Positions 22,810 to 34,570 of a stretch of 47,431 nt of DNA are shown one piece after another; position 1 is the first letter of the stretch; every line of letters begins with the position of its first letter. Below the pieces are notes generated by a model. The model ran no database searches, was not told where the DNA came from, and saw only the letters and a program-made list of their open reading frames with translations. This DNA is from Chara braunii. Its lineage: Eukaryota; Streptophyta; Charophyceae; Charales; Characeae. Location: the NCBI GenBank assembly GCA_003427395.1, contig BFEA01000408.1:826967-874397 (forward strand). The letters are read 5' to 3'. The position numbers and the translations under genes are program-made.

Positions 22810-23795
22810 CTCGCCCCGATCAGATGGCACACTCACATGTCCACGTGACAGCTCCCGAACATGCGTGGCGACGATCAGATAGAGCCCAGCATCCATCAGC
22901 GTGGCCACGCTTGTTCAGGACGTGACACGTGGACGTCTGAGTGTGCCATCTGATCCATGCAAGTGATCGCTAATGAAACGCATGCATTCTTGCTCCCGAA
23001 ACTCCTTCATCTCGCCCCAATCAGACGTCACACTCACACGTCCGCATGTCATGTCCTGAACATGTGTGGTCACGCTGGTGGGTGCGGGGCTATATTGGAG
23101 CTTCTCATCCATTCTTCTGCCGCATAGAGCCCCGTTGTCGCATAGAGCCCCGCATCCATCAGCGTGGCCACGCTTGTTCAGGACGTGACACGTGGACGTC
23201 TGAGTGTGCCATCTGGTCGGTGCGAGTGATCGCTAATGAAACGCATGCATTCTTGCTCCCGAAACTCCATCTCGCCCCGATCAGATGGCACACTCACACG
23301 TCCGCATATCATGTCCTGAACATGCGTGGCCACGCTGATGGGTGCGGGGCTATATTGGAGCCTGGCATCCATTCTGCTGCCGCATAGAGCCTCGCGTCCA
23401 TCAGCGTGCACACACTTGTTTAGGAACTGACATGTAGACGTTGACTGTGCTATCTGATCGGGGCGAGTGGTCGCCAATGGAACGAGATCCGCAAACGCAC
23501 CCCAAGGTAAGTTCGCGAAAGAAACAGGCCAACGCATAAGACGAACGAAATAGAGGCGCTGAAGACAAACTAACGACGGGGACGAAGATGGTAGTTAAAC
23601 TCGACGGCACACACGTCCACGTGTCAAGTCCTGATCATGCGTGGCCACGCTGATGGGTGCGAGGCTCTATTCGACAATATTATGTTGCCGCATAGAGCCC
23701 CGCATCCATCAGCGAGCCCACGCTTGTTCAGGACCTGCCACGTGGACGTGTGAGTGTGCCATCTGATCGGGGCGAGTGGTCACCAATGGAACTAG
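22810..23795. repeat. Alternating inverted-repeat array (four R-F pairs)
   Basis: A module F of about 80 bp contains CCATCAGCGTGGCCACGCTT, GTTCAGGACGTGACACGTGG and GAGTGTGCCATCTGATC. It starts near 22883, 23141, 23381 and 23692. Its reverse complement R starts near 22810, 23011, 23270 and 23608. The order is R-F four times, at about 240-310-bp intervals. Neighbouring modules could form long hairpins or cruciforms. No coding capacity is apparent. Confidence 0.8.
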
Positions 23796-23863
23796 ATTCA
23801 CGACATAGAGGCACTGATAAAAAACTGGCGACGATGGTGGTGGAACACGACGCTGTTGGTTCT

Positions 23864-23948
23864 GTCTCATTCGTTTGTCTGCGCTTGTGAGTTACGTTCG
23901 CTAACTTTGTGCGAACGACACAGACAAGCGCAGTGAAACGAACGAGAT
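23864..23948. repeat. 38-bp-arm inverted repeat with 9-nt loop
   Basis: Arm 1 (23864-23901) and arm 2 (23911-23948) pair through CTGCGCTTGT/ACAAGCGCAG and CGTTCGC/GCGAACG, plus an outer ATTCGTTT/AAACGAAC block, with an internal mismatch of about six bases. It lies between the inverted-repeat array and a GA-rich tract. Confidence 0.8.
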
Positions 23949-24295
23949 AAAAGACAGAAAGAGAGATAAAGAGATAGCGAGAGAGAGAGCGCGCGACAGA
24001 GAGGCGATCTCCGCCTTCATCACACGGCCCAATCAGACGTCACGATCAAATGGCCCCGAACGTCATAGACTCTCTATCACACATCAGACTCACGGATAGA
24101 AATCCCTGTTGGATCACACAACACTGCTCGTTCGCAAGGACTGAACCCAATGTAATTGCCACCGCGCGAATCCCGACTACAGATCGCGTACATGTGTGGG
24201 CATTCTGACGGTCTACGCAAACCCAGCATGGCAGGACTTTTCAGGTCGGAGGAGATGGCGAGAGAAAGAGAGACAGAGAGAGAGAGCGAGAGAGG

Positions 24296-24333
<38 letters not shown>

Positions 24334-24840
24334 NNNNNNNNNNNNNNNNNNNNNNNNNNNNNNNNNNNNNNNNNNNNNNNNNNNNNNNNNNNNNNNNNNN
24401 NNNNNNNNNNNNNNNNNNNNNNNNNNNNNNNNNNNNNNNNNNNNNNNNNNNNNNNNNNNNNNNNNNNNNNNNNNNNNNNNNNNNNNNNNNNNNNNNNNNN
24501 NNNNNNNNNNNNNNNNNNNNNNNNNNNNNNNNNNNNNNNNNNNNNNNNNNNNNNNNNNNNNNNNNNNNNNNNNNNNNNNNNNNNNNNNNNNNNNNNNNNN
24601 NNNNNNNNNNNNNNNNNNNNNNNNNNNNNNNNNNNNNNNNNNNNNNNNNNNNNNNNNNNNNNNNNNNNNNNNNNNNNNNNNNNNNNNNNNNNNNNNNNNN
24701 NNNNNNNNNNNNNNNNNNNNNNNNNNNNNNNNNNNNNNNNNNNNNNNNNNNNNNNNNNNNNNNNNNNNNNNNNNNNNNNNNNNNNNNNNNNNNGGAGTGA
24801 GACAGAGAGAGATGAGAAAGGGAGATAGAATGAGAGAGAG
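23949..24840. repeat. GA-rich tract with a 460-base assembly gap
   Basis: Purine-rich GA sequence begins near 23950 and again at 24253. It enters an N block at 24334-24793 and continues as GA-rich sequence to about 24840. Length across the gap is unknown. Confidence 0.95.
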
Positions 24841-26050
24841 AACGCACCTTTTCTTTCCTCGATTTACAACTGTTGTTGGAAACAATGGCCCCGGCGACTT
24901 GGAAGATAGAATGAGAGAGAAACCGCAATACGACGACGCGCGAAAAGGGAAATGCCGACGCGTGAGAGGGCAAAACCGCGAATGGAGACGTGGGAGATTG
25001 CGACGCGAAGGAGATGGTGAGGCGAGGGATATGGCGACGAGGGAGAGAGAGAGAAGCTAGCCAAACGACGGGGGAGACGGCGACGAGATGGCTGTGTCCC
25101 TTGGCGACGAGATGGCTGTGTCGCCGGGAAGGGCGGGTGGTCCTGGCGCGCGACGGGCATTTTCGGCCGTGAGGGTTGGCGACACCTGCGATTGCCTGCT
25201 GCTTCGGACGATTGCTATGCCCACGTGCAAATTCGTGGAATGGGGCCACCGTCATTCGAATGGCGGATACATCCGCGCGGGGCCCAAGAAACAAAAGTGG
25301 GTGGGAAAAGTCACGCCGGATGACGCGTTGGAACCGTCGATATCACGGTAAAATGCGCGTGGGCCCCGATAATCAAAAGTGGGCGGGAAAATTTGCGCCA
25401 GATGATGCGTTGGGCCCGTCGATATCACGGTGAAAAAGGGCCAGTCCTCTCGCAATCACGGCCCGCCCTCTCGCGACGGTTTCGGACCGTGCGATTTCGT
25501 GAGGAGGGTCCGTCAAAAAAGGGACCGCCTGATGTCACAGCCCCCGATGCGGCAGTACTTGCGGCGGGCAACTGAAGTGCCCCTCAAACCCCACTCACTG
25601 CACTCTATGTTCTCCTATCGGGCACCAAAAGAATGGGGGTGGCTTTCACACCTGTTCGCTGGTGTCATTTCTTCCGTGTGCTGCCTTTGCGACACGTCCG
25701 CCATCGCTCGAAGTCGCCTGCATCATATCGCAGGCCCCTTGCGCATCCAGGCCCTCGTTCTTCCAGCAATCGTCGATAGCCGGGGGTGCTAATGAAAACA
25801 TCACGCGACTGTAGACCTTGCGCGTCGTCCCGTTCGCGCTGTGCTTTCTTGTGTTGGCTGGAGGCGTTTGTTGACTCGAAGGCCAGTAAGAAGCCCACGC
25901 CCCCTGCTCGACCCCTTCACCATTTCAAGCCCCAAACCTCTTCCCATTGCCCTTCCCCTCCTTCAACCGTGCAAGTCTTGTTCTCTGCCACCACCTGCTC
26001 CTCCAATCACACGCGCACGACGCCCACCGATCACAACGATGGAAGACCCC
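24841..26050. other. No gene recognised; small tandem duplications
   Basis: An 81-bp unit around AAAAGTGGGYGGGAAAA is duplicated (about 25285-25365 and 25366-25445). GGCGACGAGATGGCTGTGTC is repeated near 25080-25120. GCGGATACATCCGC at 25263-25276 is a palindrome variant with changed end bases. Open frames are arginine- and proline-rich and show no motif. Confidence 0.5.
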
Positions 26051-26054
26051 ATGC

Positions 26055-26620
26055 AGTGACACACGCTGACGTCATCATCTTGCACATGACGTCAGCGACG
26101 GGCAATGGCTTGCGACTTTCACAGTCATCGGCCTCAAGTCTTGGCGTCCTCAACATCGCTTGTTTGCGTCCTCAACATCGCTTGTTGGCGTCCTCACCAT
26201 CGCTTGTCGGCGTCCTCACCATCGCTTGTTGGCGTCCTCACCATCACTTGTTGGTGTCCTCAACATCGCCCTCTAGTCTTGGCGCCCTCCGTCGACCGCA
26301 TCTGACACGTGGAGAAAGTCGCATCGCCCTCGAGTCTTGGCGTCCTCCACATCGCTTGTTGGCACACTTTCTTGGAACCTGGCTCGCGGGTCGTCCTCCC
26401 CCAGTCTACTTAGGATATCGCAATGCAGTCGGTCGTCCGAGTATTCTTCTACATCACCGCCAGCTCCGTCTATCACGCACGAGTCGACATGCGCGCGATC
26501 TTGAGTCCACGATGTCCGCAGCTCACAACCACGAAAGTTCCCTTCCACTGACACACGCTGACGTCACCATCTTGCGCATGATGTCCGGAATTCGAAATGG
26601 CCTGCGGCTTTCGTAGTCAA
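26055..26620 (+). repeat. Direct repeats, including a 22-bp tandem array
   Basis: GACACACGCTGACGTCA begins a repeated block at about 26057 and again at about 26550 (offset near 493 bp). Between them, GCGTCCTCAACATCGCTTGTTG and its variants form six units starting at 26144, 26166, 26188, 26210, 26232 and 26254. The units abut without spacers. Confidence 0.85.
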
Positions 26621-26700
26621 GATCGTCGGACGCCTCCGACGACCGCATCTGACGCGTGGACGAAGTTTCATCGCCGTTGCTCCCTGGCGTCATCAACGCT

Positions 26701-26870
26701 GCGATAACACATCACCCGATAGACGTCAACACCGGAGACGTCAACACCGGAGACGTCAACACCGGAGACGTCAACACCGGAGACGTCAACTGAAAAACGT
26801 GTGTCGATCGACTTTAAGATCCCGTCCATCCATCTCCGGTGTTGACGTCTATCGGACGATCTGTTATCGC
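26701..26870. repeat. Inverted repeat enclosing 15-bp tandem units
   Basis: Arms 26701-26737 and 26834-26870 are inverted copies over 37 bp with about three mismatches (GCGATAACA and GATAGACGTCAACACCGGAG ends). Next to arm 1, ACCGGAGACGTCAAC is repeated four times from 26731 to 26790. Confidence 0.85.
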
Positions 26871-27837
26871 AGAGCTGATAGCTGGAAGCCTCACGACAAA
26901 CGCGCACCTCCAACAGGAATCGCCCGTGTCGCACTCACAGCCAACAGTGGCAAAGCCACCCATCCACAACGTTCAGCGACGACCCGTTGCGCAGAACGAA
27001 TACCCATAGCAAATCAGAAACATCCCAAATTACCGCCGAACCCGCGACATCCCACCGCCAAGGGCCAACTTCGAGCTCGTTTCTGATCGACTCGGTGATT
27101 GAACATGTCTATCGCGGTTGCGGACGACATCAGGATCATTTTCTTGTTGTCTTGAACGTTCCCTGTCTCATCGTCCGTTCTCGCACACTCAGCTAGTAAT
27201 GAGGAACCGCCACACAACCGGGTGCGAGACGCCGGACACGCATTGGCAACATTTTGGATATGGAACTAGCGCTCACAAGTGCCATCGCGCCCACAGGAAA
27301 ACTTCACAGCACCGCCGCCCATGCGGCAGCCCGTCCACTCGCCACGATTCATTTTGGGCGAACTCTGACGTAGACAATCCTCGCGACGATTGCAGTCTCG
27401 AAATCTGAGCTGAATGAGCACACAATGACCTCGTGGAACGATCAGCTCTCGATCCACGCCGATCACATTTCGAGTCCAATTAATCGCAGCCTTGTTTTTC
27501 AGGGCAGCTTAGGGAGGCGTTCTCGGGATTGCAACGGGAGTGAGAGAGTGCTGTTCGTGCCACTTGTTACGGATGGAGTTCAGATTCATCCGATCTCGGG
27601 ATGAAAGCAATAGTAGATGTCAGTTGCGATGCCAGTGGTTGGAGGACTATGCCCCCCTTACATCTGACCCATTGTTTTCACGCAACGTCCCCCCATCGAG
27701 AGTTTTGAGGCGACCCCCTGTCCATGATAACCCGCCACTCTTGACTTTTGTCGGTGTTCTTTGTCTCCCATGAGGGGTTATGCAATTCTCAGGCTGGACT
27801 TTTTTGTTCCACCTCACTACGGAACGTATGATGTAGT
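26871..27837. other. No gene recognised
   Basis: No open frame here shows motifs or consistent coding character. TCAGATTCATCCGA at 27580-27593 is a one-mismatch copy of the element's palindrome. I see nothing else I can support. Confidence 0.4.
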
Positions 27838-28622
27838 TCGGATGAATCCGAACCACAACCCTCGGCTCGTGGGAAGTCTCAACGGGAACTGCATCCCTCC
27901 GATGTCTCAGTGGAAGGGGCAACGACGGCACAGGGGATCGCTTTCAAAGTAAACATCTCCAGAAATCATGACTCCGATAGCTCCCCATCTGCTTTTGCCT
28001 TCGTTTGTAGCTCGGATGAATCCGAACCACAACCACAGACGGCTGACGGACGGCAGTCGTGGCTTTGGTCAGTGTTTATTTATTCTGCATTGGGTTGTGC
28101 AATACTCACACAAGACTTATAAGTTCCGCGTCACTCCTAAACGTGTGATATAGCTCGGATCAATCTGAACCACATCCCTCGTCGCATCGGGAGTCCCGAG
28201 GTGAATATCACGCCCAGTGACGGAAGGTCTCATCGGGAAAGAAAAACGGCGGCACACGCCACACATCCTGAATGCAACATACAATAACCGATGGTGGGCA
28301 CTCATGTGCATTAATCCGAGGCACGGATGGTCGCACGACAACCCATTTAATCTGTTTTTGCCTTCGTTTGTAGCTCGGATAAATCCAAACCACAACCACA
28401 AAGGACTGATGGACGACAGTCGTCGCTTTTGTCAGTGTTTATTTATTCCGCATTGGGTTGTGCAATACTCACACAGGACTTATAAGTTCTACGTCACTCC
28501 TAAACGTGTGATATAGCTCGGATCAATCCGAACCACATCCCTCATCGCATCGGGAGTCCCGGGGTGAGTATCACGCCCAGTGACGGAAGGTCTCATCGGG
28601 AAAGGAAAACAGCGGCACACGC
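27838..28622 (+). repeat. 363-bp tandem array with palindromes, split by an insertion
   Basis: Two adjacent units (palindromes starting 28012 and 28375) are offset by 363 bp and nearly identical from TAGCTCGGAT to CGGCACACGC. Exact palindromes start at 27838, 28012 and 28518; one-mismatch copies at 28155 and 28375. The array stops at 28622 at an ACGC sequence. The expected continuation (CACGCATCCTGAATGCAAC) resumes at 36862, after the 8.24-kb insertion. Confidence 0.85.
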
Positions 28623-30430
28623 TGTCGGGCGCATCAGTCTGGCACTGCACGGGGGCAGCGCGGGACCCTCCCGGCCGCGTCACGCATGAGTTGGTTTTAA
28701 AACCCTTCGTCGCAATATTCCACAAGCCGCTTCGGCCGAGTGCGCCAGCCATACCTCTCGCGAGCCCCTGCGACAGGACAGGGCCTACGCGAGGCACGAC
28801 TTACCTACACCTTATGGGAGCTGTCACCTCCCTTCGGTGGGCGTATCCCTGCCGAGCTACGAGCCCACAGTACGAAAGTTCGTCAGTTGCAATCGCAGAG
28901 GTGGACCAGCCTAGGGCGTTTCTCGTTCGCTGTAGCATAGGGGGTACGCGCGGTAATACGCCTCAATCGAACCCGCAAGCCAATCGACATCTTGGGGGAG
29001 CTGAGGTCCCAATCGCGACCCGTCGTCGGTCGACTAGGACGTATCTCACACACCACGCACACTCCACTTTACGAATACACATGCACACAAAACAACACAT
29101 ATACGAGACGACACAACACAAACAACACGACAACGCTCCTAGCCCCTCGGTAGCCAACCCATAACTTTCCAANGCGGAAATCGNATAGGCGTCGCGCGCG
29201 AGACTAGGTGTAAAACCGCGCGGACGCAGGGCTATCGCATATCGACTCGCAATGCAATTGTACGCAAGCAGTCGCAATGAAGGCGTACTACGTGGTACTC
29301 ATTCTCGCGCGGTCCCTGTTAATCGCGGGGGCCGCATTGGACACTCAAGTGTCGGGTGACACGCGCCTTGAGGGTTAATCTCTCGACGCTGGACAACTGC
29401 CATGCGAGGTTGAAGACCACACCCTCTTTTGCACCATGTGGAGATGGTTTGAGTAGACAGCTTTAAGCTGTCGTGGCGGTCGAACATCAAGGGGTTTGAC
29501 TTTGACGGCTGCCACGGACTATAACGTCCAACTAAAACAAAAAAAAAACTCCAAAGGGCAAAAGATAAGGAATGGGCCGAAGGTTCCCTGCCTAATAAAC
29601 AAAATCATAGCCCTAGGTACCCTCCCTTTTTCGCACGACGTCGGCAGCCTAAAACATCTCAAACATTTGTCAATATGTGAGCAGGAACAAAAATAGAAGT
29701 AGGGGTCTCCCCTAAGTTCCTCAGTCCCAGCTTTTGAGTGGGGTTTTTAATATGAAGATTCTTCAACCCATGCAAACATTCATCCCAAGTATACCCATGT
29801 ATACGTATATAAGGGTTAAGTATGTGGCGATCACTTTTCACGGTCTCACTGGGGTTTCAAATAAATAATACGTATATGTGTGATCGCAGGCAACCAAATT
29901 CAGAATCTGACTCACAGCACATACCTGCAATCACATCAACGAACCAAATCAACAACCCACACATTACACGGAGTTAACCCCAACCACCTTCGACACTCAT
30001 ACTCCTCGCTTTAGCCATACAAGCCCAAAAACCTCCTGTCCAACCAACCTTAATTAAATACTCAGTACCTTTGTTAAATGACCATTCAATAAAAGTCCGG
30101 GTGAAAACTTTAATAAAACAACGAAGATCACCAGGGCTAAAGCCTTTTAGGTTGAGCGTGGAGGGAGAGTTGAAATTGAGTCGTAGACCGACGAATCGGC
30201 AACCGACTTGTTATCAGTGATAACAGAAAGTGATCCTCAAAAGGATCAAGCTGGATCTAGCCCTGAACTTGAAAAAAAAAAGCCTGTAACACACGTCAGA
30301 CCAATCCCCAAGCTAAGATCATAAGTGTAAGGAGAATACAACTTCATAATTCATTCTTGCTCAAAATTTCCCTAAAAGTTAAACCTAAGCCTATTTTTAA
30401 GTCAATGCTTAGGCTTAAGGGTAAACCAAC
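28623..30430. other. 5' part of the 8.24-kb insertion, no gene recognised
   Basis: The first 900 bases are GC-rich and the rest AT-rich. ACAGCTTTAAGCTGT (29458-29472) is a short palindrome. Open frames are short and featureless. Two N bases occur near 29173 and 29184. Confidence 0.4.
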
Positions 30431-30439
30431 GACATAATT

Positions 30440-31190
30440 TCCCTTATTTTGGGTGAGTCGCCTGAATCGCCACCTGTCAAAATATAGTATATCTCATTTA
30501 AACTAAGAAAATTTTAGCAGCGCTTCCCGTAGAAAAAATGTCTTTCCGGAATTTATATAAGTCTAAATATGAAAAAATATGAATAATTCCTAACTCTGGA
30601 AAGCCAAATTTTGTCTAACTTCCTGAATTAGTAGAAATTTGAGCAGCATCCCCTCTAAAAATGGAGACTTTTCAAATTTCTACTAAGTCAGATATACAGC
30701 AGAAAAATAATCTCTAACTCCTAGAAAGTCAAAACTTGTCTAACTTCCTCATTTAGTAAAAATAAGGGCAGCATTCCCTTTACAAAGGGAGATTTCTTAG
30801 ATTTATACTAAGTCAGGTTTGAACTCACAAAACAAACTTGAGTCCAATTTGGATAAGATTTAACTAACTCCTCAGTTTTGCAGAAATTTCGGCAGCACTC
30901 CCGCTAGAAAAGTGTTATTCCAAAATTTATACAAGACTAAGTTCAGATTTTGAAAGTAGCTTTGACTTTCCAAAGTTCAATTTTGTCTAACTCCGTGAAT
31001 TAGCAGAAATTTGGGCAGCACTCCTTTTAGAAAATGAGACTTCCCAGATTTTAACTAAGCCAGATATATGGAAAGGACAACTTGAACTTTGACAAGTCAA
31101 AAGTTGTCTAACTTCTTGGATTTGTAGAAATTTCGGCAGCGCTTCCCGTAGGAAAAGTAACTTGTCAGATTTATACAAAGCCAAGTATAA
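30440..31190 (+). repeat. Hairpin family H1: six tandem units of about 124 bp
   Basis: A conserved block GCAGCRYTYCCYNTAGAAAA starts at 30517, 30643, 30768, 30892, 31015 and 31136 (spacings 126, 125, 124, 123, 121). Flanking arms pair in several units: TTAGTAGAAATTTGA (30628-30642) with TCAAATTTCTACTAA (30672-30686) is perfect over 15 bp. CTTGGATTTGTAGAAATTT (31115-31133) pairs at 16 of 19 positions with 31167-31185. Arm sequences differ between units while pairing is kept. Confidence 0.8.
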
Positions 31191-31416
31191 GAAAAGATCC
31201 CAGAAAATGCAAGAATTGACACCAACTCCTATGACTCTAGCACGTGGCGAGCAACTAAAGCAACTACCTATAGAACTAAAATCCAAACAAACCAGTCATC
31301 TCATCCAGTCACATGCAAACCAAACCACACTGCAAGTACTCTCATCATCCCAAGTTCATTTCATATAAGTAGCTCGTGAATCTTCAAGTTTTTAAACCCT
31401 TATAACCATCTTACAT

Positions 31417-32114
31417 AAGACATAGAGCTAGACCATTCGCCATGGAAACAATGCCCAGCTTGTCTTCATGATATACACGAACAGGTTGCACAACTATTTC
31501 TTTCTTCTTTTGGGTAGATGACTAGGCCATTCGCCATGGAAACAATGCCTAGTCGCCCTGAGCTGTTTAATATCTAAAGTTTTAGTATTTCTCGGACTTT
31601 GTTTAAAAAAAAAAGACAAATATGGGCAGGGGACTATCCATTCACAGTAGAAACAATGGTCGGCTTGCCCCAAACTATTTCGATTTATACTCTGTATTTT
31701 CCCTTCTCTCTTTCTAATGATATGGCTTAACGCTGGACCATTCACAATAGAAACAATGCCCAACTGCCAGTTCACATGCAAATATACATAAAAATACTTT
31801 CCTTTATACTTTGTTTAAATTATGTGCGTGGTTATCAGGCTAAACCATTCACCATGGAAACAATGCTTAGCCTTAGACCTAAAATTCTCCCTCAGAATAA
31901 ACAAGAATTTAAACCCCTTCAATCAGACAAACCCTCAGAGTTAACTAAGGTAACCAGACCATTCACAGTAGAACACAATGTCTGGTTCCTTGGAAAAAAA
32001 TCAAATAAAACACAGCGACCAGGTCATTCACAGTAGAAACAATGTCGGGTCCTTCAGAAAACAGCCAAATAAACATAGCCCTGAGCCATTCACAGTAGAA
32101 ACAATGCTCAGGCT
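31417..32114 (+). repeat. Hairpin family H2: eight units with a conserved loop and covarying stems
   Basis: Each unit has a core CCATTCRCMRTRGAAACAATG in which CATT and AATG can pair. Outer stems differ: GACTAGG/CCTAGTC (31520-31554), AGGCTAA/TTAGCCT (31837-31873), AAGG-AACCAGA/TCTGGTT-CCTT (31947-31991), AGCC-TGAG/CTCA-GGCT (32077-32114), AAGACA/TGTCTT with AGCT/AGCT (31417-31466), GGGCA/TGCCC with GAC/GTC (31624-31670) and GACC/GGTC (32017-32051). The unit at 31731-31770 pairs weakly. Compensatory stems around a fixed loop indicate a selected structure or a structure-dependent copying process. I do not recognise the family. Confidence 0.85.
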
Positions 32115-32387
32115 TTAATTGACCCGGTCAAACGCATGCAGTTTACCTTCCTCCCACCTTCCCCCAGTACATCCTTAGTCTGCTTTCAATCAAAATAAAC
32201 TGAAACTTATGCTTCACTATCATACATTCTTTCCATTCAATCTGATTAGGTCCTGAAGAGAAAACAAAAACCATAGGGACAATCGCATACATACAACAGT
32301 CATACTGCAGGGAGATAGACACACATGGGTATTAGTGGGTTATATAAGTGGAAGACAAATATACCTGACCGTTCCCTGCTTTCATAA

Positions 32388-32432
32388 CTCCTCCTGAGTT
32401 CCGGCAGAGCTCCTCCTGAGTTCCGGCAGAGC
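32388..32432 (+). repeat. 22-bp direct tandem duplication
   Basis: CTCCTCCTGAGTTCCGGCAG occurs at 32388 and 32410, a perfect adjacent duplication. Confidence 0.9.
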
Positions 32433-34570
32433 TCCCGCAATCGGTCTTTGACGCGGACCTACGGGTTGCAATCCCGCCTGCCGCCTTCCCCTCAGATCAG
32501 GATCAGACTTAGAGAAAAAAAGATAGAAAGAGAAAAGTGTGAGACTCTCAGATCCAAGAATGGTGCTCTCAGTCTCGCAAGAGAGGGCCTTGTAATCTTC
32601 TCTCGCGTGAGGGCCCCACAATGATGGCCACGGTATCAGCTTGGTCAAATCCAAGTCCGAACTGCTGATCACAATCTTCCTGACGGCTCCTCCAAAATCG
32701 CAGCAATAACTCTCCCTTCGCCGCTAGTCCTTACCGCGGTCTGGCCACACTCTCACTCTTATAATACCGCCTCCTTAAGGCTAACCTAACCACCCTCTCA
32801 TCACCATATGCGGAGACCACCGTATGCAGCAGCAACCTCGTTCGCTAGCCGGATCAAAACTCTACTGCGTAGTCTAAGACGGCTGCCTTCTAAGCAAAGC
32901 ATGTCCCTTATGATCCTTTCGAGCCTCAGTACTGTAGAGTGACCACAGTGCGCACAACAAGCGTGCTCAACAGCAATGTCCCCTGGCAGCGCATTATATC
33001 CGATACCAATGTCACAGTGCCCATTCGGCGATATCCAGCGAGAGGTACGATAGCCCCGAAAATACCTAACAAGGAGCTATTCATTAATGAGAGTATCAAA
33101 ACGCAGTGGGGGGGGGGGCTGAGAAACACAGCGATACGCTGTGCTGCCGCAAACGAAGTACACGCGAATATAGGCTGAGCAAATTACCGTCAAGACCAAG
33201 AATTACTGCAGCGGCCCCCGGGCACCCTGCAATGACGCATGTTCACAATCCTACAACAAGAACCACTAACCCGTTATCAAGGTAATTGCCCTATTAAGAC
33301 CTCCTAGCAGTAATAACTGCAAATGGTTATCCTTCTCTGTGGGTACGCCCGTGCCTGGTAGCCAGTCCCTCTCGCCATCNTAGTTNCAGTTGCGCTCAGT
33401 CAAATATNTGAACGAGAGTGGGCCGGATGCTAGAAGCACAGACAGACATGCGCATTGCTTTCTGCGCCTCACCCCGACTCTCCGTTCACTTCACTCGGGC
33501 TACCTGCCGAAACTCCTAGTGTTGAGCAGCACGTACTTACGTCTTCCTGTTAACTGGAGGCTTGGCATACTGCCACAACCCACCTGCCAACTCGACTGTG
33601 AATTATCCGCCCACGTTCTATCTGCCCCTTTGTTTGGGGACCTGACGCCACTTTCGTCACCGAAAACAGAAGCAAAACCTGAATGAATCTTCCGGCAGGA
33701 CTGGGAGGATCCATTCTCCTAATAGGTAAGTCTCCAGCCCTGCAACTAGACCCACGGTTGCTTACTTCCATAGGCCGGTCATTCCTGAATGAACTTGTCA
33801 TAAAAAAAAACGGCCAGGTACATCAACATTCTACTAACTTGTTTCCCTGGGCGCCGTCCCTATTCGTCGTACCTCGAGGCCTACACACTTACATCCAAAC
33901 CCAGCTTTTACCGTCCGTGTCGCAACTGCGAAGGACCCCTGTTTATTACCTTTCCTCGCTTGACTCCATCGAGGGTTGAGCGGGACTCGAATCTTCCACT
34001 CCCATCATAGCCATTTCCTTCCACCATCGCGCAACTCATTTTCCATCCAACTCCTATCTCACTAATCTAGAGCTCGAACTAACGCTACCATTAACTTCGC
34101 CTGGCCTCAAAAACCATATCAACTACCTTCCCTTATTTAGTTCTATCAGAAATCGGGTAGTATTCTTGATTTTCTCGTTCCTTCTAGCTCACCTCCGCCA
34201 TTTCCTCCGCGCAGCTGCTTCTCTCACTAACCCCCTATCGACTAATTCTCCTCAGAAATTTACATTAGAATCGGGGTCGCCATGGTCTAAGACCCCGAGA
34301 TCGACCCTTATTTCGCCCGTTTTCGTCTACTAATGGACGAGAACGGTTATTTTCTATGTCTCCTTCCCTTCGTCTTTGACCACCCCCGTGCACTCACTTT
34401 TGAACCCACCTCACCCCTCACTAACTATCACGCTAATCCGACCGTAGATCTCGATTCGCCCGGGGTAAAAACCCTAGAATCGGTTCCTTCCCTGCCCGAT
34501 TCTATTAAGAATCGTGTGCGCCAACCTTTTTCCATCTGCCTGGCTTACCTCCCCGCCATCTCCCTTGCTA
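32433..34570. other. Middle part of the 8.24-kb insertion, no gene recognised
   Basis: This GC-balanced sequence has no supported gene. A G-run (33105-33117) and N bases near 33380-33410 suggest weak assembly. Some stretches faintly recall rRNA, but not enough to annotate. Confidence 0.35.

Noticed and set aside
24077-25294. 405-codon minus-strand open frame across the second gap
   Set aside because: Most of it is N bases and GA repeat; the flanks show no domain.
26144-26275. 22-bp regular repeats resembling a CRISPR or direct-repeat array
   Set aside because: They are adjacent tandem units with no spacers, a minisatellite.
25786-26616. 276-codon plus-strand open frame
   Set aside because: It runs through a 22-bp minisatellite and has no motif or stable composition.
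32900-33420. Possible antisense small-subunit rRNA remnant
   Set aside because: Only short, loosely similar words (for example around GAATTACTGCAGCGG) were seen, in uncertain order, too weak to annotate.
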